Shown: one piece after another, positions 24,272 through 31,652 of the stretch
Layout of the letters: each line of letters opens with the position of its first letter
Numbering within the stretch: position 1 is the first letter of the stretch
From: Terriglobales bacterium
GTDB taxonomy: Bacteria > Acidobacteriota > Terriglobia > Terriglobales > Acidobacteriaceae
DNA: 36,400 bases
NCBI GenBank assembly: GCA_035691485.1
Contig: DASSIZ010000025.1
Coordinates: 1 to 36,400, forward strand
Reading direction: 5' to 3'
The notes under the pieces: generated by a model
Database searches by the model: none
The model's input: only the letters and a program-made list of their open reading frames with translations
What the model was told of the DNA's origin: nothing
Translations under genes and position numbers: made by a program

Positions 24272-24571
24272 ATGTCGGACAATGACGGAAATGGCTTCCT
24301 CTGGTTCCTAACCGGTCTTGGCATCGGCGCTGCACTGGGCGTGCTCTACGCTCCGAAATCCGGCCGCGAAACGCGCGAAGTCCTGGTCAGACAGGCCGAA
24401 GAAGGACGCAATCTGGTGATGGAACGCGCGCAGCGCGCCAAGGAGCAGGCCAACCAGTGGGTGGACAAAGGCCGAGATGTGATCAGTCAGCAGAAGGAGC
24501 AGTTCAAGTCGGCTTACGAAGCGGGACGCCAGGCCTATCGCGAAGCCACCGAAGGAGAAAGCAAGGCGTAA
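24272..24571 (+). CDS. YtxH domain-containing protein
   Basis: The 99-residue product has one N-terminal membrane helix (FLWFLTGLGIGAALGVLYAP) followed by the family motif KSGRETRE and an amphipathic helical tail rich in Lys, Glu and Gln. This is the YtxH (formerly GvpP-like) pattern of small stress-related membrane proteins of unknown function. GGAGG lies shortly before the ATG. It is 18 bases from the next gene, with which it probably forms a unit. Confidence 0.85.
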   Translation: MSDNDGNGFLWFLTGLGIGAALGVLYAPKSGRETREVLVRQAEEGRNLVMERAQRAKEQANQWVDKGRDVISQQKEQFKSAYEAGRQAYREATEGESKA

Positions 24572-24589
24572 GCGCGCCGGCGATCAATC

Positions 24590-25090
24590 ATGGAAACGCG
24601 CTTTACAGTCCTGCTCGTTGAAATCGGCGTAGCGCTGGCGTTGCAGCTCGGGATCCTGCTCGCCATCCTGGCCACGGTGAAGAAGAGTTCCGCGCGCATG
24701 CAGTCGCTTGCCGAGGAAGTGCAGCGGCGTGCCCTGCCCACGCTGGAAGCCGCGCAGTCCTTGATTCAGACCACCAAGCCGAAAATCGAGGAACTGGTGG
24801 CCGACGCCGCCGCTTCCACTGCCACGATCAGGGCGCAGGTGGAACGTCTGGACGCAACCGTTTCCGATGTCATCGATCGCACGCGCCTACACGTCATACG
24901 CGCGGACGAAATCGTTACCCGGACGATGGACCGCGTGGAAGAAACAACCGACATCGTGCATCACACGGTGATTTCGCCAGTGCGCCAGATCGCCGCCGTG
25001 GTCCAGGGCTTCACCGCCGGCCTGGGCACGCTGATGGGCCGCCGCGCCCGCAATCACTCCGGACAACCGCAGGACGAGATGTTCATTTAA
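24590..25090 (+). CDS. DUF948-like membrane coiled-coil protein
   Basis: The 166-residue product has one N-terminal membrane helix (LLVEIGVALALQLGILLAILATV) and then about 110 residues of helix with heptad spacing (LAEEVQRRALPTLEAAQSLIQ, IRAQVERLDATVSDVIDRTR), ending in a small Gly-rich segment and polar tail. This resembles DUF948 proteins, which often follow ytxH in Bacillus-type and other genomes. The pairing supports a joint envelope or stress role. The stop runs directly into an AAAGTGA heptad repeat. Confidence 0.75.
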   Translation: METRFTVLLVEIGVALALQLGILLAILATVKKSSARMQSLAEEVQRRALPTLEAAQSLIQTTKPKIEELVADAAASTATIRAQVERLDATVSDVIDRTRLHVIRADEIVTRTMDRVEETTDIVHHTVISPVRQIAAVVQGFTAGLGTLMGRRARNHSGQPQDEMFI

Positions 25091-25173
25091 AGTGAAAAGT
25101 GAAATCGGGTAATTGAGGAAAGTAGAAGGTAAATTGATCTGTCTTACTTTTTACTTTATCCAATTACCCGATT
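25089..25173. repeat. Heptad repeat and long-loop inverted repeat between convergent genes
   Basis: Two AAAGTGA units (25089-25102) are followed by looser period-7 sequence to about 25138. AATCGGGTAATTG (25103-25115) has an exact inverted copy at 25161-25173, with 45 bases between. The right arm overlaps the last codons and stop of thiO, the left arm lies after the DUF948-like gene, so the hairpin could end or protect both mRNAs. Confidence 0.75.
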
Positions 25174-26237
25174 CCCCTTTTTGTGAACCTGCCCGGCGAA
25201 TACGCGCTGAGTTCGAACTCCGGCGGTAAGCCGCGAATCACCTGGGTCATCACTAGGGCGGTTACCGGCGCGAGCAGGATCCCATTGCGATAGTGCCCGG
25301 TCGCCACGAAGTACCCGTCGGTTTCGCCGCGTCCCAGGATTGGCAAGCCGTCCGGGGTGCCGGGCCGCAGTCCAGCCCATGCCTCCAGCATGCGTGCTTC
25401 GCCCAATTCGGGCACCAGTTCAGCGGCTTTCTGATGCAGGCGCTGGACCGTGTCCGGGATTACCCGCTTGTCGAAGCCGGCTTCTTCTGTCGTCGATCCA
25501 ACCAGAATTCGCCCATCGCTGCGCGGTACCAGGTAAACTTCCGGGCCGCGCACCACGTGATGCAGCAGGTCTCGTCGCGGCGCAATCAATGCCAGCATCT
25601 GGCCTTTAACCGGCCTGGTCGGAATGCGCACGCCGCCGGCAAGCTCGGCGGCCCACGCGCCACAGCAATTCACTACCACAGGCGCATGGAAGGCGGTCTT
25701 GGCGGTTTTCACGCCCTCCACGACAGCATTGCTCATCATCAGCTCGGTGGCCGGGGTTCCCGAAGAGACGTCGATGTCTCGATGTTTTGCCGCTTTCAAT
25801 AAAGCCGTCGTCAGCGCCCTAGGATCGACGCTTCTCTCTTGCAGCAGCACCGCGACGCCGGTATAAGCCAGGCAGGGTTCCAGCGACTTGAGTTGGTCGC
25901 CTTCAGTCATACCCGCCGCGATCGTACCCAAGGCAAAGTTCGACTCAGGAAAATAAATCGTTCCCGACTCGCGCAAGTCCACGTTCACGCCGGACTCGTC
26001 CTGCAGTTGGTGAACGAACTCCGGATACATCAGGGCGCTAGCCACTGCGAGCGGACGCAACGCTTCGGGCGTATGCGGATCCAGATCGGCCAGCATACCG
26101 GCCGCGGCATATGATGCTTCCCGCGCCGGTTCGGCGCGCTCCACTACCAGCACCTTGGCCCCATGCCGGCGCAGCGACAACGCCAGCGACATCCCGATGA
26201 TCCCGCCGCCAACAATGATTGCGTCCCAGGTCTTCAC
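25164..26237 (-). CDS. thiO: FAD-dependent glycine oxidase (ThiO-like)
   Basis: The 357-residue product is a DAO-type flavoenzyme. The FAD-binding motif is VGGGIIGMSLALSLRRHGAKVLVVER at the N-terminus, followed by ASYAAAGMLA, and the C-terminus has EAWAGLRPGTPDGLPILG and FVATGHYRNGILLAP, the typical ThiO segments with the substrate Arg. ThiO oxidises glycine to an imine for the thiazole of thiamine. No other thi gene is next to it, so a broader amine oxidase role is possible. The start is GTG with no clear ribosome site. The last codons overlap an inverted repeat. Confidence 0.85.
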   Translation of the reverse strand: MKTWDAIIVGGGIIGMSLALSLRRHGAKVLVVERAEPAREASYAAAGMLADLDPHTPEALRPLAVASALMYPEFVHQLQDESGVNVDLRESGTIYFPESNFALGTIAAGMTEGDQLKSLEPCLAYTGVAVLLQERSVDPRALTTALLKAAKHRDIDVSSGTPATELMMSNAVVEGVKTAKTAFHAPVVVNCCGAWAAELAGGVRIPTRPVKGQMLALIAPRRDLLHHVVRGPEVYLVPRSDGRILVGSTTEEAGFDKRVIPDTVQRLHQKAAELVPELGEARMLEAWAGLRPGTPDGLPILGRGETDGYFVATGHYRNGILLAPVTALVMTQVIRGLPPEFELSAYSPGRFTKRGIG

Positions 26238-26268
26238 GAAGGCATTTTAGACCGGTGCCCGGAAGGAA

Positions 26269-26985
26269 CTATTGCGCGGTGCTCGCCCGCACCGCGTCCG
26301 GCTGTTCGCCGATAAGCTTGGAAAAGACTACCAGGCGTTTTGGCGCCGGGCCGATGTAGTAAGTCGGGTAGCATGTGATCAGGGTCAACTCGCTGTCCTT
26401 GGCCGGGCGGACCACCGACATGTCGTCGGGTTCGACGATCTTCTTGCCCACCACCTGGTAGCGGAAAGTCTTGCCCTCGCGCTGCACCATGACAATGTCG
26501 CCCTTTTCGAGTTCATGAATGTGGCGGAAGAATGTATCGCGATGACCGGTGATCACAGAATTTCCGGTCTCTCCCGGGGCGGGCGTTTCTTTCATGTGAC
26601 CAGGGCCCAGTAACAGTGACCGGTAGGTGGTGCCTTCCACTACCACCGAGTCGAGGTCGATCTTGGGGACGGAAAGCCGGGTCAACCCGTCTTGAGTGAC
26701 TGTCGTTGAGGCTGGGTTCGCCACGGCAGCGTGTGGCGCCTGCTGCTGTTGCTCCCATGCCCGCGCCAGCTGATGCTGCTCATAAAACATCTCCCCGTAC
26801 TGCCCACCCACGTAGCCGAGAAGCACCGCGCCCACAATCACCAGCATGGGCGAAATCGCCTGCCGCAAGTTTCGGTCCTTGCGGAACTCTCGCGCGTGCT
26901 GCACTCCAGCACGCAGAAAGGCACGGAATCTGTCCATGGAGCGTCGTGCGATGTTCTGCCAGAACTGCAGGTCCACATTGATCAA
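26269..26985 (-). CDS. Sortase family transpeptidase
   Basis: The 238-residue product has a membrane helix at about residues 46-62 (MLVIVGAVLLGYVGG) and a sortase domain with the full triad: His148 in VITGHRDTFF, Cys205 in TLITCYP and Arg217 in APKRLVV. The LSVPKIDL start and the short beta6-beta7 loop fit class D/E sortases. These enzymes cut a C-terminal sorting motif and join the protein to an amine, normally in Gram-positive walls; here the host appears to be a diderm. TTG 26985 follows GGAGAA; GTG 26976 and ATG 26937 are other starts. It lies downstream of a small exported protein with a sorting-like tail, beyond a terminator. Confidence 0.9.
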   Translation of the reverse strand: MINVDLQFWQNIARRSMDRFRAFLRAGVQHAREFRKDRNLRQAISPMLVIVGAVLLGYVGGQYGEMFYEQHQLARAWEQQQQAPHAAVANPASTTVTQDGLTRLSVPKIDLDSVVVEGTTYRSLLLGPGHMKETPAPGETGNSVITGHRDTFFRHIHELEKGDIVMVQREGKTFRYQVVGKKIVEPDDMSVVRPAKDSELTLITCYPTYYIGPAPKRLVVFSKLIGEQPDAVRASTAQ

Positions 26986-27099
26986 GCGCGCGTTCTCCGG
27001 CGTAAATGGATTGCAAGTGAATCGGGGCCTGTCTGTGTAAGATGCCCAAATCCAGCATCTCGGAACCCGGGGACCTCAATCGGGATGGCTGGAAGCGGC

Positions 27100-27128
27100 A
27101 AAAAGAGAGACACGGTTGCCCGTGCCTC
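27100..27128 (-). terminator. Terminator between the exported protein and sortase genes
   Basis: On the minus strand GAGGCACGG, GCAA loop, CCGTGTCTC form a 9-bp stem with one G-U pair, followed by TCTTTTTG. It lies 22 bases after the stop of the upstream gene, so the sortase is expressed by readthrough or from a separate promoter in 26986-27099, where none is obvious. Confidence 0.8.
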
Positions 27129-27150
27129 AGCACGCCAATAGAAACCGGAG

Positions 27151-27756
27151 CTACCGCGGCCTGGTCTTCATCGCCGAAGCAATTCCGCCCAGCAGTACGC
27201 CAAAACCGATAACCGAAAGCAGCGGGAGCGCCCCGGCAGCCGACGGCGGTTCGTCATCGGTGGATTGATCCTTGGGTTGCTCCACCCGGAAAGCGGCTTG
27301 AATCATGCTCGGGCTGTGATGCCGCAGAGCGATCGCCGCACCCGGAGTGGGCCCCGGTTGTACCACGACAAAGGGCACTTCGCTGCTCGCTCCCGCAATG
27401 GGGGTCCCATTGGCGTCCACCAGTTGCACCACAACCGTATGCGCTCCCGGCGTCAGTCCGGTAAACGTGTAGCTCGTCGAGTTGGTTGTGACTGGATCCC
27501 GGCTGTCGAGCTTCACCCGGAAAGTCGGCACGCCGGCAGCCGAGGCTCCGCCGTTGGTAAGTTCAAATTGCACGTCGACGGACGTCTGTTGCACGTGCGC
27601 GCCCGGCTTCGGCGAGGTGATCCTAAGCACATTGCCAGTAGGCGTTCCCCCCTGGCCAGCCCCCTGGCTCGGGGCAATCCCGGCATTTTGCGCGTACACC
27701 TGGACCGGCAACAGCGCCACGGATACAAGTAAGACCCTAATGATGGTTGATTTCAC
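27151..27756 (-). CDS. Exported Ig-like protein, probable sortase substrate
   Basis: The 201-residue product has a signal peptide (MKSTIIRVLLVSVALLPVQ, cut near YAQ), a Gly/Pro linker and one beta-sandwich domain at about residues 43-132 (LRITSPKPGAHV, YTFTGLTPGAHTVVVQLVDANG). The end is tripartite: PPSAAG at 170-175, a 20-residue hydrophobic helix (176-195) and the basic tail MKTRPR. That is the layout of a sortase sorting signal, with PPSAA in the place of LPXTG or LPNTA. GTG start after GGGGGAG. The gene is immediately upstream of the sortase gene on the same strand. If not a substrate, it is a C-terminally anchored membrane protein. Confidence 0.7.
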   Translation of the reverse strand: MKSTIIRVLLVSVALLPVQVYAQNAGIAPSQGAGQGGTPTGNVLRITSPKPGAHVQQTSVDVQFELTNGGASAAGVPTFRVKLDSRDPVTTNSTSYTFTGLTPGAHTVVVQLVDANGTPIAGASSEVPFVVVQPGPTPGAAIALRHHSPSMIQAAFRVEQPKDQSTDDEPPSAAGALPLLSVIGFGVLLGGIASAMKTRPR

Positions 27757-28148
27757 TTCGCTCCCCCCAAGTTATCCACCCTAGATAAAGTGAAAATTTA
27801 TGCTTCAACGTAGTCCCCACCTGCCAACAGTTGGAAGTTCCCGCCCCGCTTCTCTGTCGGCCAGCTCTGCCGGATATTACGGCGCTGGGCCTAAGAGGAT
27901 GTGTGTCTTACGTGGCGGCACTCTATTGCCGTCTATCCAGGGGTACTTCTGCTGCTGATGAGGTGTGCAATTGTCAAACCAAAGCAGCACCTTAACCCGC
28001 TGTTTTTCTTCAGTTCACCTGACGATGCCGGGCTTAACCACATATCTGTCCGGAGCGTCCCGGAACTCAGAACTCGAGAACGTGTTCATTGACAGTGCAG
28101 GGCTTCTGCTTAACAATTACTCATCCTTCAACTCAGGTCAGGAGAATT
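27757..28148. other. Intergenic region between divergent genes
   Basis: No gene is convincing in these 392 bases; short frames translate to unpatterned sequence. It holds the 11-base palindrome CCAACAGTTGG (27824-27834) about 70 bases before the exported-protein gene, a possible operator, and at the other end the promoter listed separately. I do not see a recognised riboswitch core. Confidence 0.5.
28089..28117 (+). promoter_or_regulatory. sigma70-type promoter of the coiled-coil/DUF421 unit
   Basis: TTGACA (28089-28094) is followed after 16-17 bases by TAACAAT (28111-28117). Transcription would start near 28124, giving a 25-base leader that holds the AGGAG of the gene at 28149. Confidence 0.75.
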
Positions 28149-28982
28149 ATGTCCGAAGAACATGATGACCAAGGTGTAAGCACCGGCTCAGGCGGCAACT
28201 TGCTGCGCTATGTGCTGCTGGCAGTCGCGATGGTTTATGTGATCGCTTCGCTTTATTTCATTGTCGATTCGCGCGGGCGCATCGACAAGCTGGAAGCGGG
28301 GCAGACCGCGGCTAAGGCCGAGAACGCGCAACTGCTGAAGCGTCTTGGCATTGCTGAATCCAGCCTGAAGGCAGAAACGCAGGTTCTGGCGGAAAAAGTT
28401 GGCTTGACCCAGAAGGAAATCGCCTCGCGCTCCGCCGCTCTGCAGCGGGAGCAGAGACAGGCCGAGCAGCGCATCACCGAGCAGACCCAGAAACAGGTCG
28501 GCGCTGTCAGTGGGGAAGTGGCTGGTGTCAGGACCGATCTTGGCGGGGCCAAGAGCGACATCGCCGCCACCAGGACTGAGTTGGAAGCGACCAAGTCGAA
28601 GCTGGAGCGCGTCATGGGCGACCTCAACGTGCAGAGCGGCCTGATCGCGCACACCCGCGACGATCTGGAGGTCTTGAAGCATCGCGGCGACCGCAATATT
28701 TACGAATTCTCATTGCAGAAGGGCGGCCGGCCGACGCCGGTTTCCACCGTCAGCCTGCAGCTCAAGAAGGTGGACGGCAAGAAAGGCAAGTTCACCCTGA
28801 ACGTCATGGCCGACGATCGCACCATCGAGAAAAAAGATCGCACCTTGTTCGAACCGCTGCAGTTCTATACCGGGCGTGACCGCAACCTGTACGAGGTTGT
28901 GGTGATGTCGGCGGACAAGAACAAAATCACCGGGTACCTGAGTGCGCCCAAAGGAGCGCCCGTTCCGACTGTGCAGCAATAG
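28149..28982 (+). CDS. Membrane-anchored coiled-coil protein, function unknown
   Basis: The 277-residue product has a short acidic N-terminus, one membrane helix at about residues 19-38 (LLRYVLLAVAMVYVIASLYFI), a coiled coil of about 130 residues (rich in Gln, Glu, Ala, Lys with regular Leu/Val) and a C-terminal beta-rich domain of about 90 residues (NIYEFSLQKGGRPTPVSTVSLQLKKVDGKKGKFTLNVMADD, LYEVVVMSADKNKITGYLSAPKG). With a single anchor the coiled coil and domain should face the periplasm. AGGAG lies 5 bases before ATG 28149. The DUF421 gene follows after 2 bases, so they are co-translated. I do not recognise the family. Confidence 0.8.
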   Translation: MSEEHDDQGVSTGSGGNLLRYVLLAVAMVYVIASLYFIVDSRGRIDKLEAGQTAAKAENAQLLKRLGIAESSLKAETQVLAEKVGLTQKEIASRSAALQREQRQAEQRITEQTQKQVGAVSGEVAGVRTDLGGAKSDIAATRTELEATKSKLERVMGDLNVQSGLIAHTRDDLEVLKHRGDRNIYEFSLQKGGRPTPVSTVSLQLKKVDGKKGKFTLNVMADDRTIEKKDRTLFEPLQFYTGRDRNLYEVVVMSADKNKITGYLSAPKGAPVPTVQQ

Positions 28983-28984
28983 AG

Positions 28985-29524
28985 GTGTGGTCGTACTCTC
29001 TCATGTACCCAGGCGGCGTCGTTCTCGTACAGATCGTGGTTCGCACGCTGGTCATCTACCTCGTCGTGCTGCTCGGCGTTCGGCTGAGCGGCAAGCGCGA
29101 GGTCGGCCAGATGACGCCCTTCGATCTCACCCTGCTCCTGTTGATCAGCAATTCGGTGCAGAACGCCATGACCGGTCCCGACACCTCGCTGCTCGGTGGC
29201 GTGGCCGCGGCGGTCACCTTGTTGGTGGTCAACTACATTGTCGCGGAAGTCTCCGGCTTGAATCGCCGTTTTCGCCGCCTCATCCAGGGTTCGCCGTCGC
29301 TGCTGGTGCACAACGGTGAAGTGATTGCTCCCCACATGGCGCGCGAGCACGTGTCGAATGACGAATTAATGCGCGCCCTCCGGGAGCACGGCATCTGTAA
29401 TGTGACAGATGTTGCCCTCGCTGTGCTCGAGGTCGATGGCTCCATCAGTTGTTTGAAATACGACGATGTCCCAGCCGGCGCGCAGCCTCACAAGCGGTTG
29501 AAGTTCCTGCACAGAAATCAGTAA
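28985..29524 (+). CDS. DUF421 (YetF/YcaP-like) membrane protein
   Basis: The 179-residue product has three N-terminal membrane helices (VLVQIVVRTLVIYLVVLLGVRL, DLTLLLLISNSVQNA, LLGGVAAAVTLLVVNYIVAEV) and a C-terminal soluble DUF421 domain. The family motif GKREVGQMTPFDLTLLLLIS is clear, and the soluble part has the expected VHNGEVI and ALREHGICNVTDVALAVLEVDGSIS. Members of this family are linked to sporulation and stress in Bacillus but have no proven activity. The start is GTG 28985, two bases past the upstream stop; ATG 29003 is possible. The end overlaps the convergent sigma factor gene by 7 bases. Confidence 0.88.
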   Translation: MWSYSLMYPGGVVLVQIVVRTLVIYLVVLLGVRLSGKREVGQMTPFDLTLLLLISNSVQNAMTGPDTSLLGGVAAAVTLLVVNYIVAEVSGLNRRFRRLIQGSPSLLVHNGEVIAPHMAREHVSNDELMRALREHGICNVTDVALAVLEVDGSISCLKYDDVPAGAQPHKRLKFLHRNQ

Positions 29525-30039
29525 TTGCGCTTGGAATCCGCCTGCAGCTTGCCAACCGCGCGGCTGAAGGTGCGGGCAATGGCCTCTTCGGAATCGTACA
29601 GGATCATGGCGACGGTTCGCAGCGCGAGGCGCTCGGCCGACTTGAGGGTGAACACCAGCCGTTCGCGGTCCGACAACGCCGGAAACTGCCGGTCTGACTT
29701 CAGGCCTGGAGTTCCCACGGTGTCCGGGGTCCGTTGCAGCCACTGCTCGGCCGCGATCTGATACAGCCAAACGTACACCGACTCTGTCTTGCGGCGCGGC
29801 AGGTTGCGATACGCAGCCAGGAAGACGGCGCGGCACAGATCGAGCGCCTCGGTCTCACACTCCGTCAGGTGAAGGAGCAGCGACAGGATTGCGCGGTCGT
29901 AACGCGAGGAAAGCACTTCGAACGCGGACACGCTTCCCATCTCTGCTTCTCCCACCAGCGCCAGGTCATCATCCCCGGCGACAAAGGAGCCTGCTGCGGG
30001 CGGGCACGCGGCCGCGCGAATTGAGCTTCGGGACGACAT
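29518..30039 (-). CDS. Divergent ECF-like sigma factor
   Basis: The 173-residue product has the two-domain layout of an ECF sigma factor. Region 2 is at about 28-100 (LALVGEAEMGSVSAFEVLSSRYDRAILSLLLHLTECETEALDLCRAVFLAAYRNLP, then VYVWLYQIA), and a region-4-like helix-turn-helix is at about 120-168 (ALSDRERLVFTLKSAERLALRTVAMILYDSEEAIARTFSRAVGKLQ). The DNA-melting and recognition parts are poorly conserved, so it may have special promoters or have lost polymerase binding. It is last in the signalling operon, 13 bases after the PP2C phosphatase gene, and no anti-sigma gene is adjacent. It overlaps the DUF421 gene at its end. Confidence 0.7.
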   Translation of the reverse strand: MSSRSSIRAAACPPAAGSFVAGDDDLALVGEAEMGSVSAFEVLSSRYDRAILSLLLHLTECETEALDLCRAVFLAAYRNLPRRKTESVYVWLYQIAAEQWLQRTPDTVGTPGLKSDRQFPALSDRERLVFTLKSAERLALRTVAMILYDSEEAIARTFSRAVGKLQADSKRNY

Positions 30040-30052
30040 GCGTTGTTCTCAA

Positions 30053-30940
30053 CTACTGGCGTCGATCTTTTGCTGGTCGAATCACCAGCACGCTGACATC
30101 GTCCTGTCGTGTCGTGTCGCCGGCAAAATCCTGCACCGCACCGAGAATGGAAAACAAAATTGCCCGCGCCGAATCGTCGGCGTGCTTTCGCGCCTGGGTG
30201 ATGACGCGCGTGTACCCGAAGTCTTCGTCCTTTTCGTTGTGACACTCGAGGACCCCGTCAGAGCATCCCAGCAGTAAGTCGCCCGCGCCAAGCTCGACGC
30301 GCCCGGATTCGTAGGTGGCGCCGCTCAATACGCCGAGCAGCGGGCCGCCGACTTCGAGCCGCTCTACTTGACCGTCGCGACGCACTGCCAGCGGTGACGG
30401 ATGCCCGGCATTGCAGTATTCGATTGGCCGCGCTGAGGAATCAATCGCCAGCAGGACCATCGCAGTCAGTGGTGGCGATGGTTGCAGCCCGCACAGGTCG
30501 CGGTTGACCCTGGTCATGACCGAGGCGACATTCATATCCGCGAGCGCATGACAGCGAATCAGGCTCACCAAGTGCGTAAACCACATGGCCGCTGCCAGTC
30601 CCTTGCCTTCGATGTCGCCGAGTGCGATCCAGACTTGCTCTTTAATTTCGATCGTGGTGATGAAGTCGCCCGCGAGGTGGCGGATAGGGAAAACTTCGCT
30701 GGCGATTTCAAAGCCGGCGCGCTCGACGTGTCGCGCCCCGCTCAACCGGCGCTGGACCTGCGCCGCCTCGAACAATTCCTGGTAGACCTGCCGCCGGTCC
30801 TGTTCCAGCGCCGCCACCTGCACTTCCAAAGCTTCGGCGCTTACTTTGCGGACGCGTTTGCTTTCTCGCGGCGCGACCGTGTTCAGCGCGATGGCCAACG
30901 GTTCCGCCTGCATCCGCTGCTGGATCCTGCTGGTTGCCAT
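30053..30940 (-). CDS. PP2C (RsbU/SpoIIE-type) serine phosphatase
   Basis: The 295-residue product has an N-terminal coiled coil (VSAEALEVQVAALEQDRRQVYQELFEAAQVQRRL) and a PP2C-type phosphatase domain. Metal-binding aspartates are seen in LAGDFITT (Asp92), LGDIEGKG (Asp109), GCSDGVLE and QDDVSVLVI. The usual GGDYYD is AGDFIT here, yet the Asp is kept. Such enzymes dephosphorylate anti-anti-sigma proteins in partner switching. No sensor domain is attached, so the input may come from the kinase and regulator upstream. GGAGAC precedes the ATG. It is 28 bases after the regulator gene and 13 before the sigma factor. Confidence 0.88.
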   Translation of the reverse strand: MATSRIQQRMQAEPLAIALNTVAPRESKRVRKVSAEALEVQVAALEQDRRQVYQELFEAAQVQRRLSGARHVERAGFEIASEVFPIRHLAGDFITTIEIKEQVWIALGDIEGKGLAAAMWFTHLVSLIRCHALADMNVASVMTRVNRDLCGLQPSPPLTAMVLLAIDSSARPIEYCNAGHPSPLAVRRDGQVERLEVGGPLLGVLSGATYESGRVELGAGDLLLGCSDGVLECHNEKDEDFGYTRVITQARKHADDSARAILFSILGAVQDFAGDTTRQDDVSVLVIRPAKDRRQ

Positions 30941-30968
30941 AAGTTGTCTCCAGCGTGCCTTTCACGCG

Positions 30969-31652
30969 TCAGCCGACAAACTTGTATCCGACACCATGCA
31001 CGGTGAGGAAGTATTGCGGTTGCTCGGGATTCGGCTCCAACTTTTGCCGCAGCCGAACGATGTGAGCGTCCACGGTGCGAGTGGTCGGAAACCGCTCGTA
31101 CCCCCAGACGTCGCTGAGCAGGCGATCCCGGCTCAGGGTTTCTCCGCTGTGGCTGATGAAATACTTCAGCAGCTCGAATTCTTTCGCCGAGATGTCCAGC
31201 ATCTTGCCCCGGCGGCTGACGCGGCAGCTCTTCAGGTCCACCGACACGTCCGAGAACCCCACGCGATCACCGTTGTGGCTGCCGTGCTGCACGCGCCGCA
31301 GCACGGCCTTGGTGCGCGCGATCAGTTCGCGGATGGAAAACGGTTTGGTGACGTAATCATCGGCGCCCAATTCCAGGCCGACGACCTTGTCCACCTCTTG
31401 CCCGCGCGCGGTGAGCATGATGATCGGCACCGACGGCCGCTTCACCTTGAGCTGCTTGCAGACGTCGAGGCCGCTCATCTTGGGCATCATGACGTCCAGC
31501 AGCACCAGGTCAGGCGAGTCTTTCAAGGCTCGCTCCAGGCCCTCGACCCCGTCATAGGCGGTAAGGACCTCATAACCTTCAAACTCAAAATTGTCGCGCA
31601 GGCCGGCGACCATGCTGGGCTCGTCTTCGATGATCAGGACCTTCGTCATCAC
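30969..31652 (-). CDS. OmpR/PhoB-type response regulator
   Basis: The product has a receiver domain with acidic pair IIEDEP, phospho-acceptor Asp53 in LLDVMMP, Thr81 and Lys103 in VTKPFS (counted from the GTG at 31652; one less from the ATG at 31649), and a winged-helix C-terminal domain (ISAKEFELLKYFISHSGETLSRDRLLSDVWGYERFPTTRTVDAHIVRLRQKLEPNP). The start overlaps the kinase stop (TGATG), so the two are translationally coupled. The most likely role is to receive phosphate from the kinase next to it and act on DNA; its target may include this operon. The exact start, GTG or ATG, is not decided by the sequence. Confidence 0.95.
   Translation of the reverse strand: MMTKVLIIEDEPSMVAGLRDNFEFEGYEVLTAYDGVEGLERALKDSPDLVLLDVMMPKMSGLDVCKQLKVKRPSVPIIMLTARGQEVDKVVGLELGADDYVTKPFSIRELIARTKAVLRRVQHGSHNGDRVGFSDVSVDLKSCRVSRRGKMLDISAKEFELLKYFISHSGETLSRDRLLSDVWGYERFPTTRTVDAHIVRLRQKLEPNPEQPQYFLTVHGVGYKFVG

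Noticed and set aside
27757-28088. Riboswitch upstream of the divergent genes
   Set aside because: I could not find conserved core bases of the c-di-GMP, cobalamin or other common classes; only weak local hairpins.
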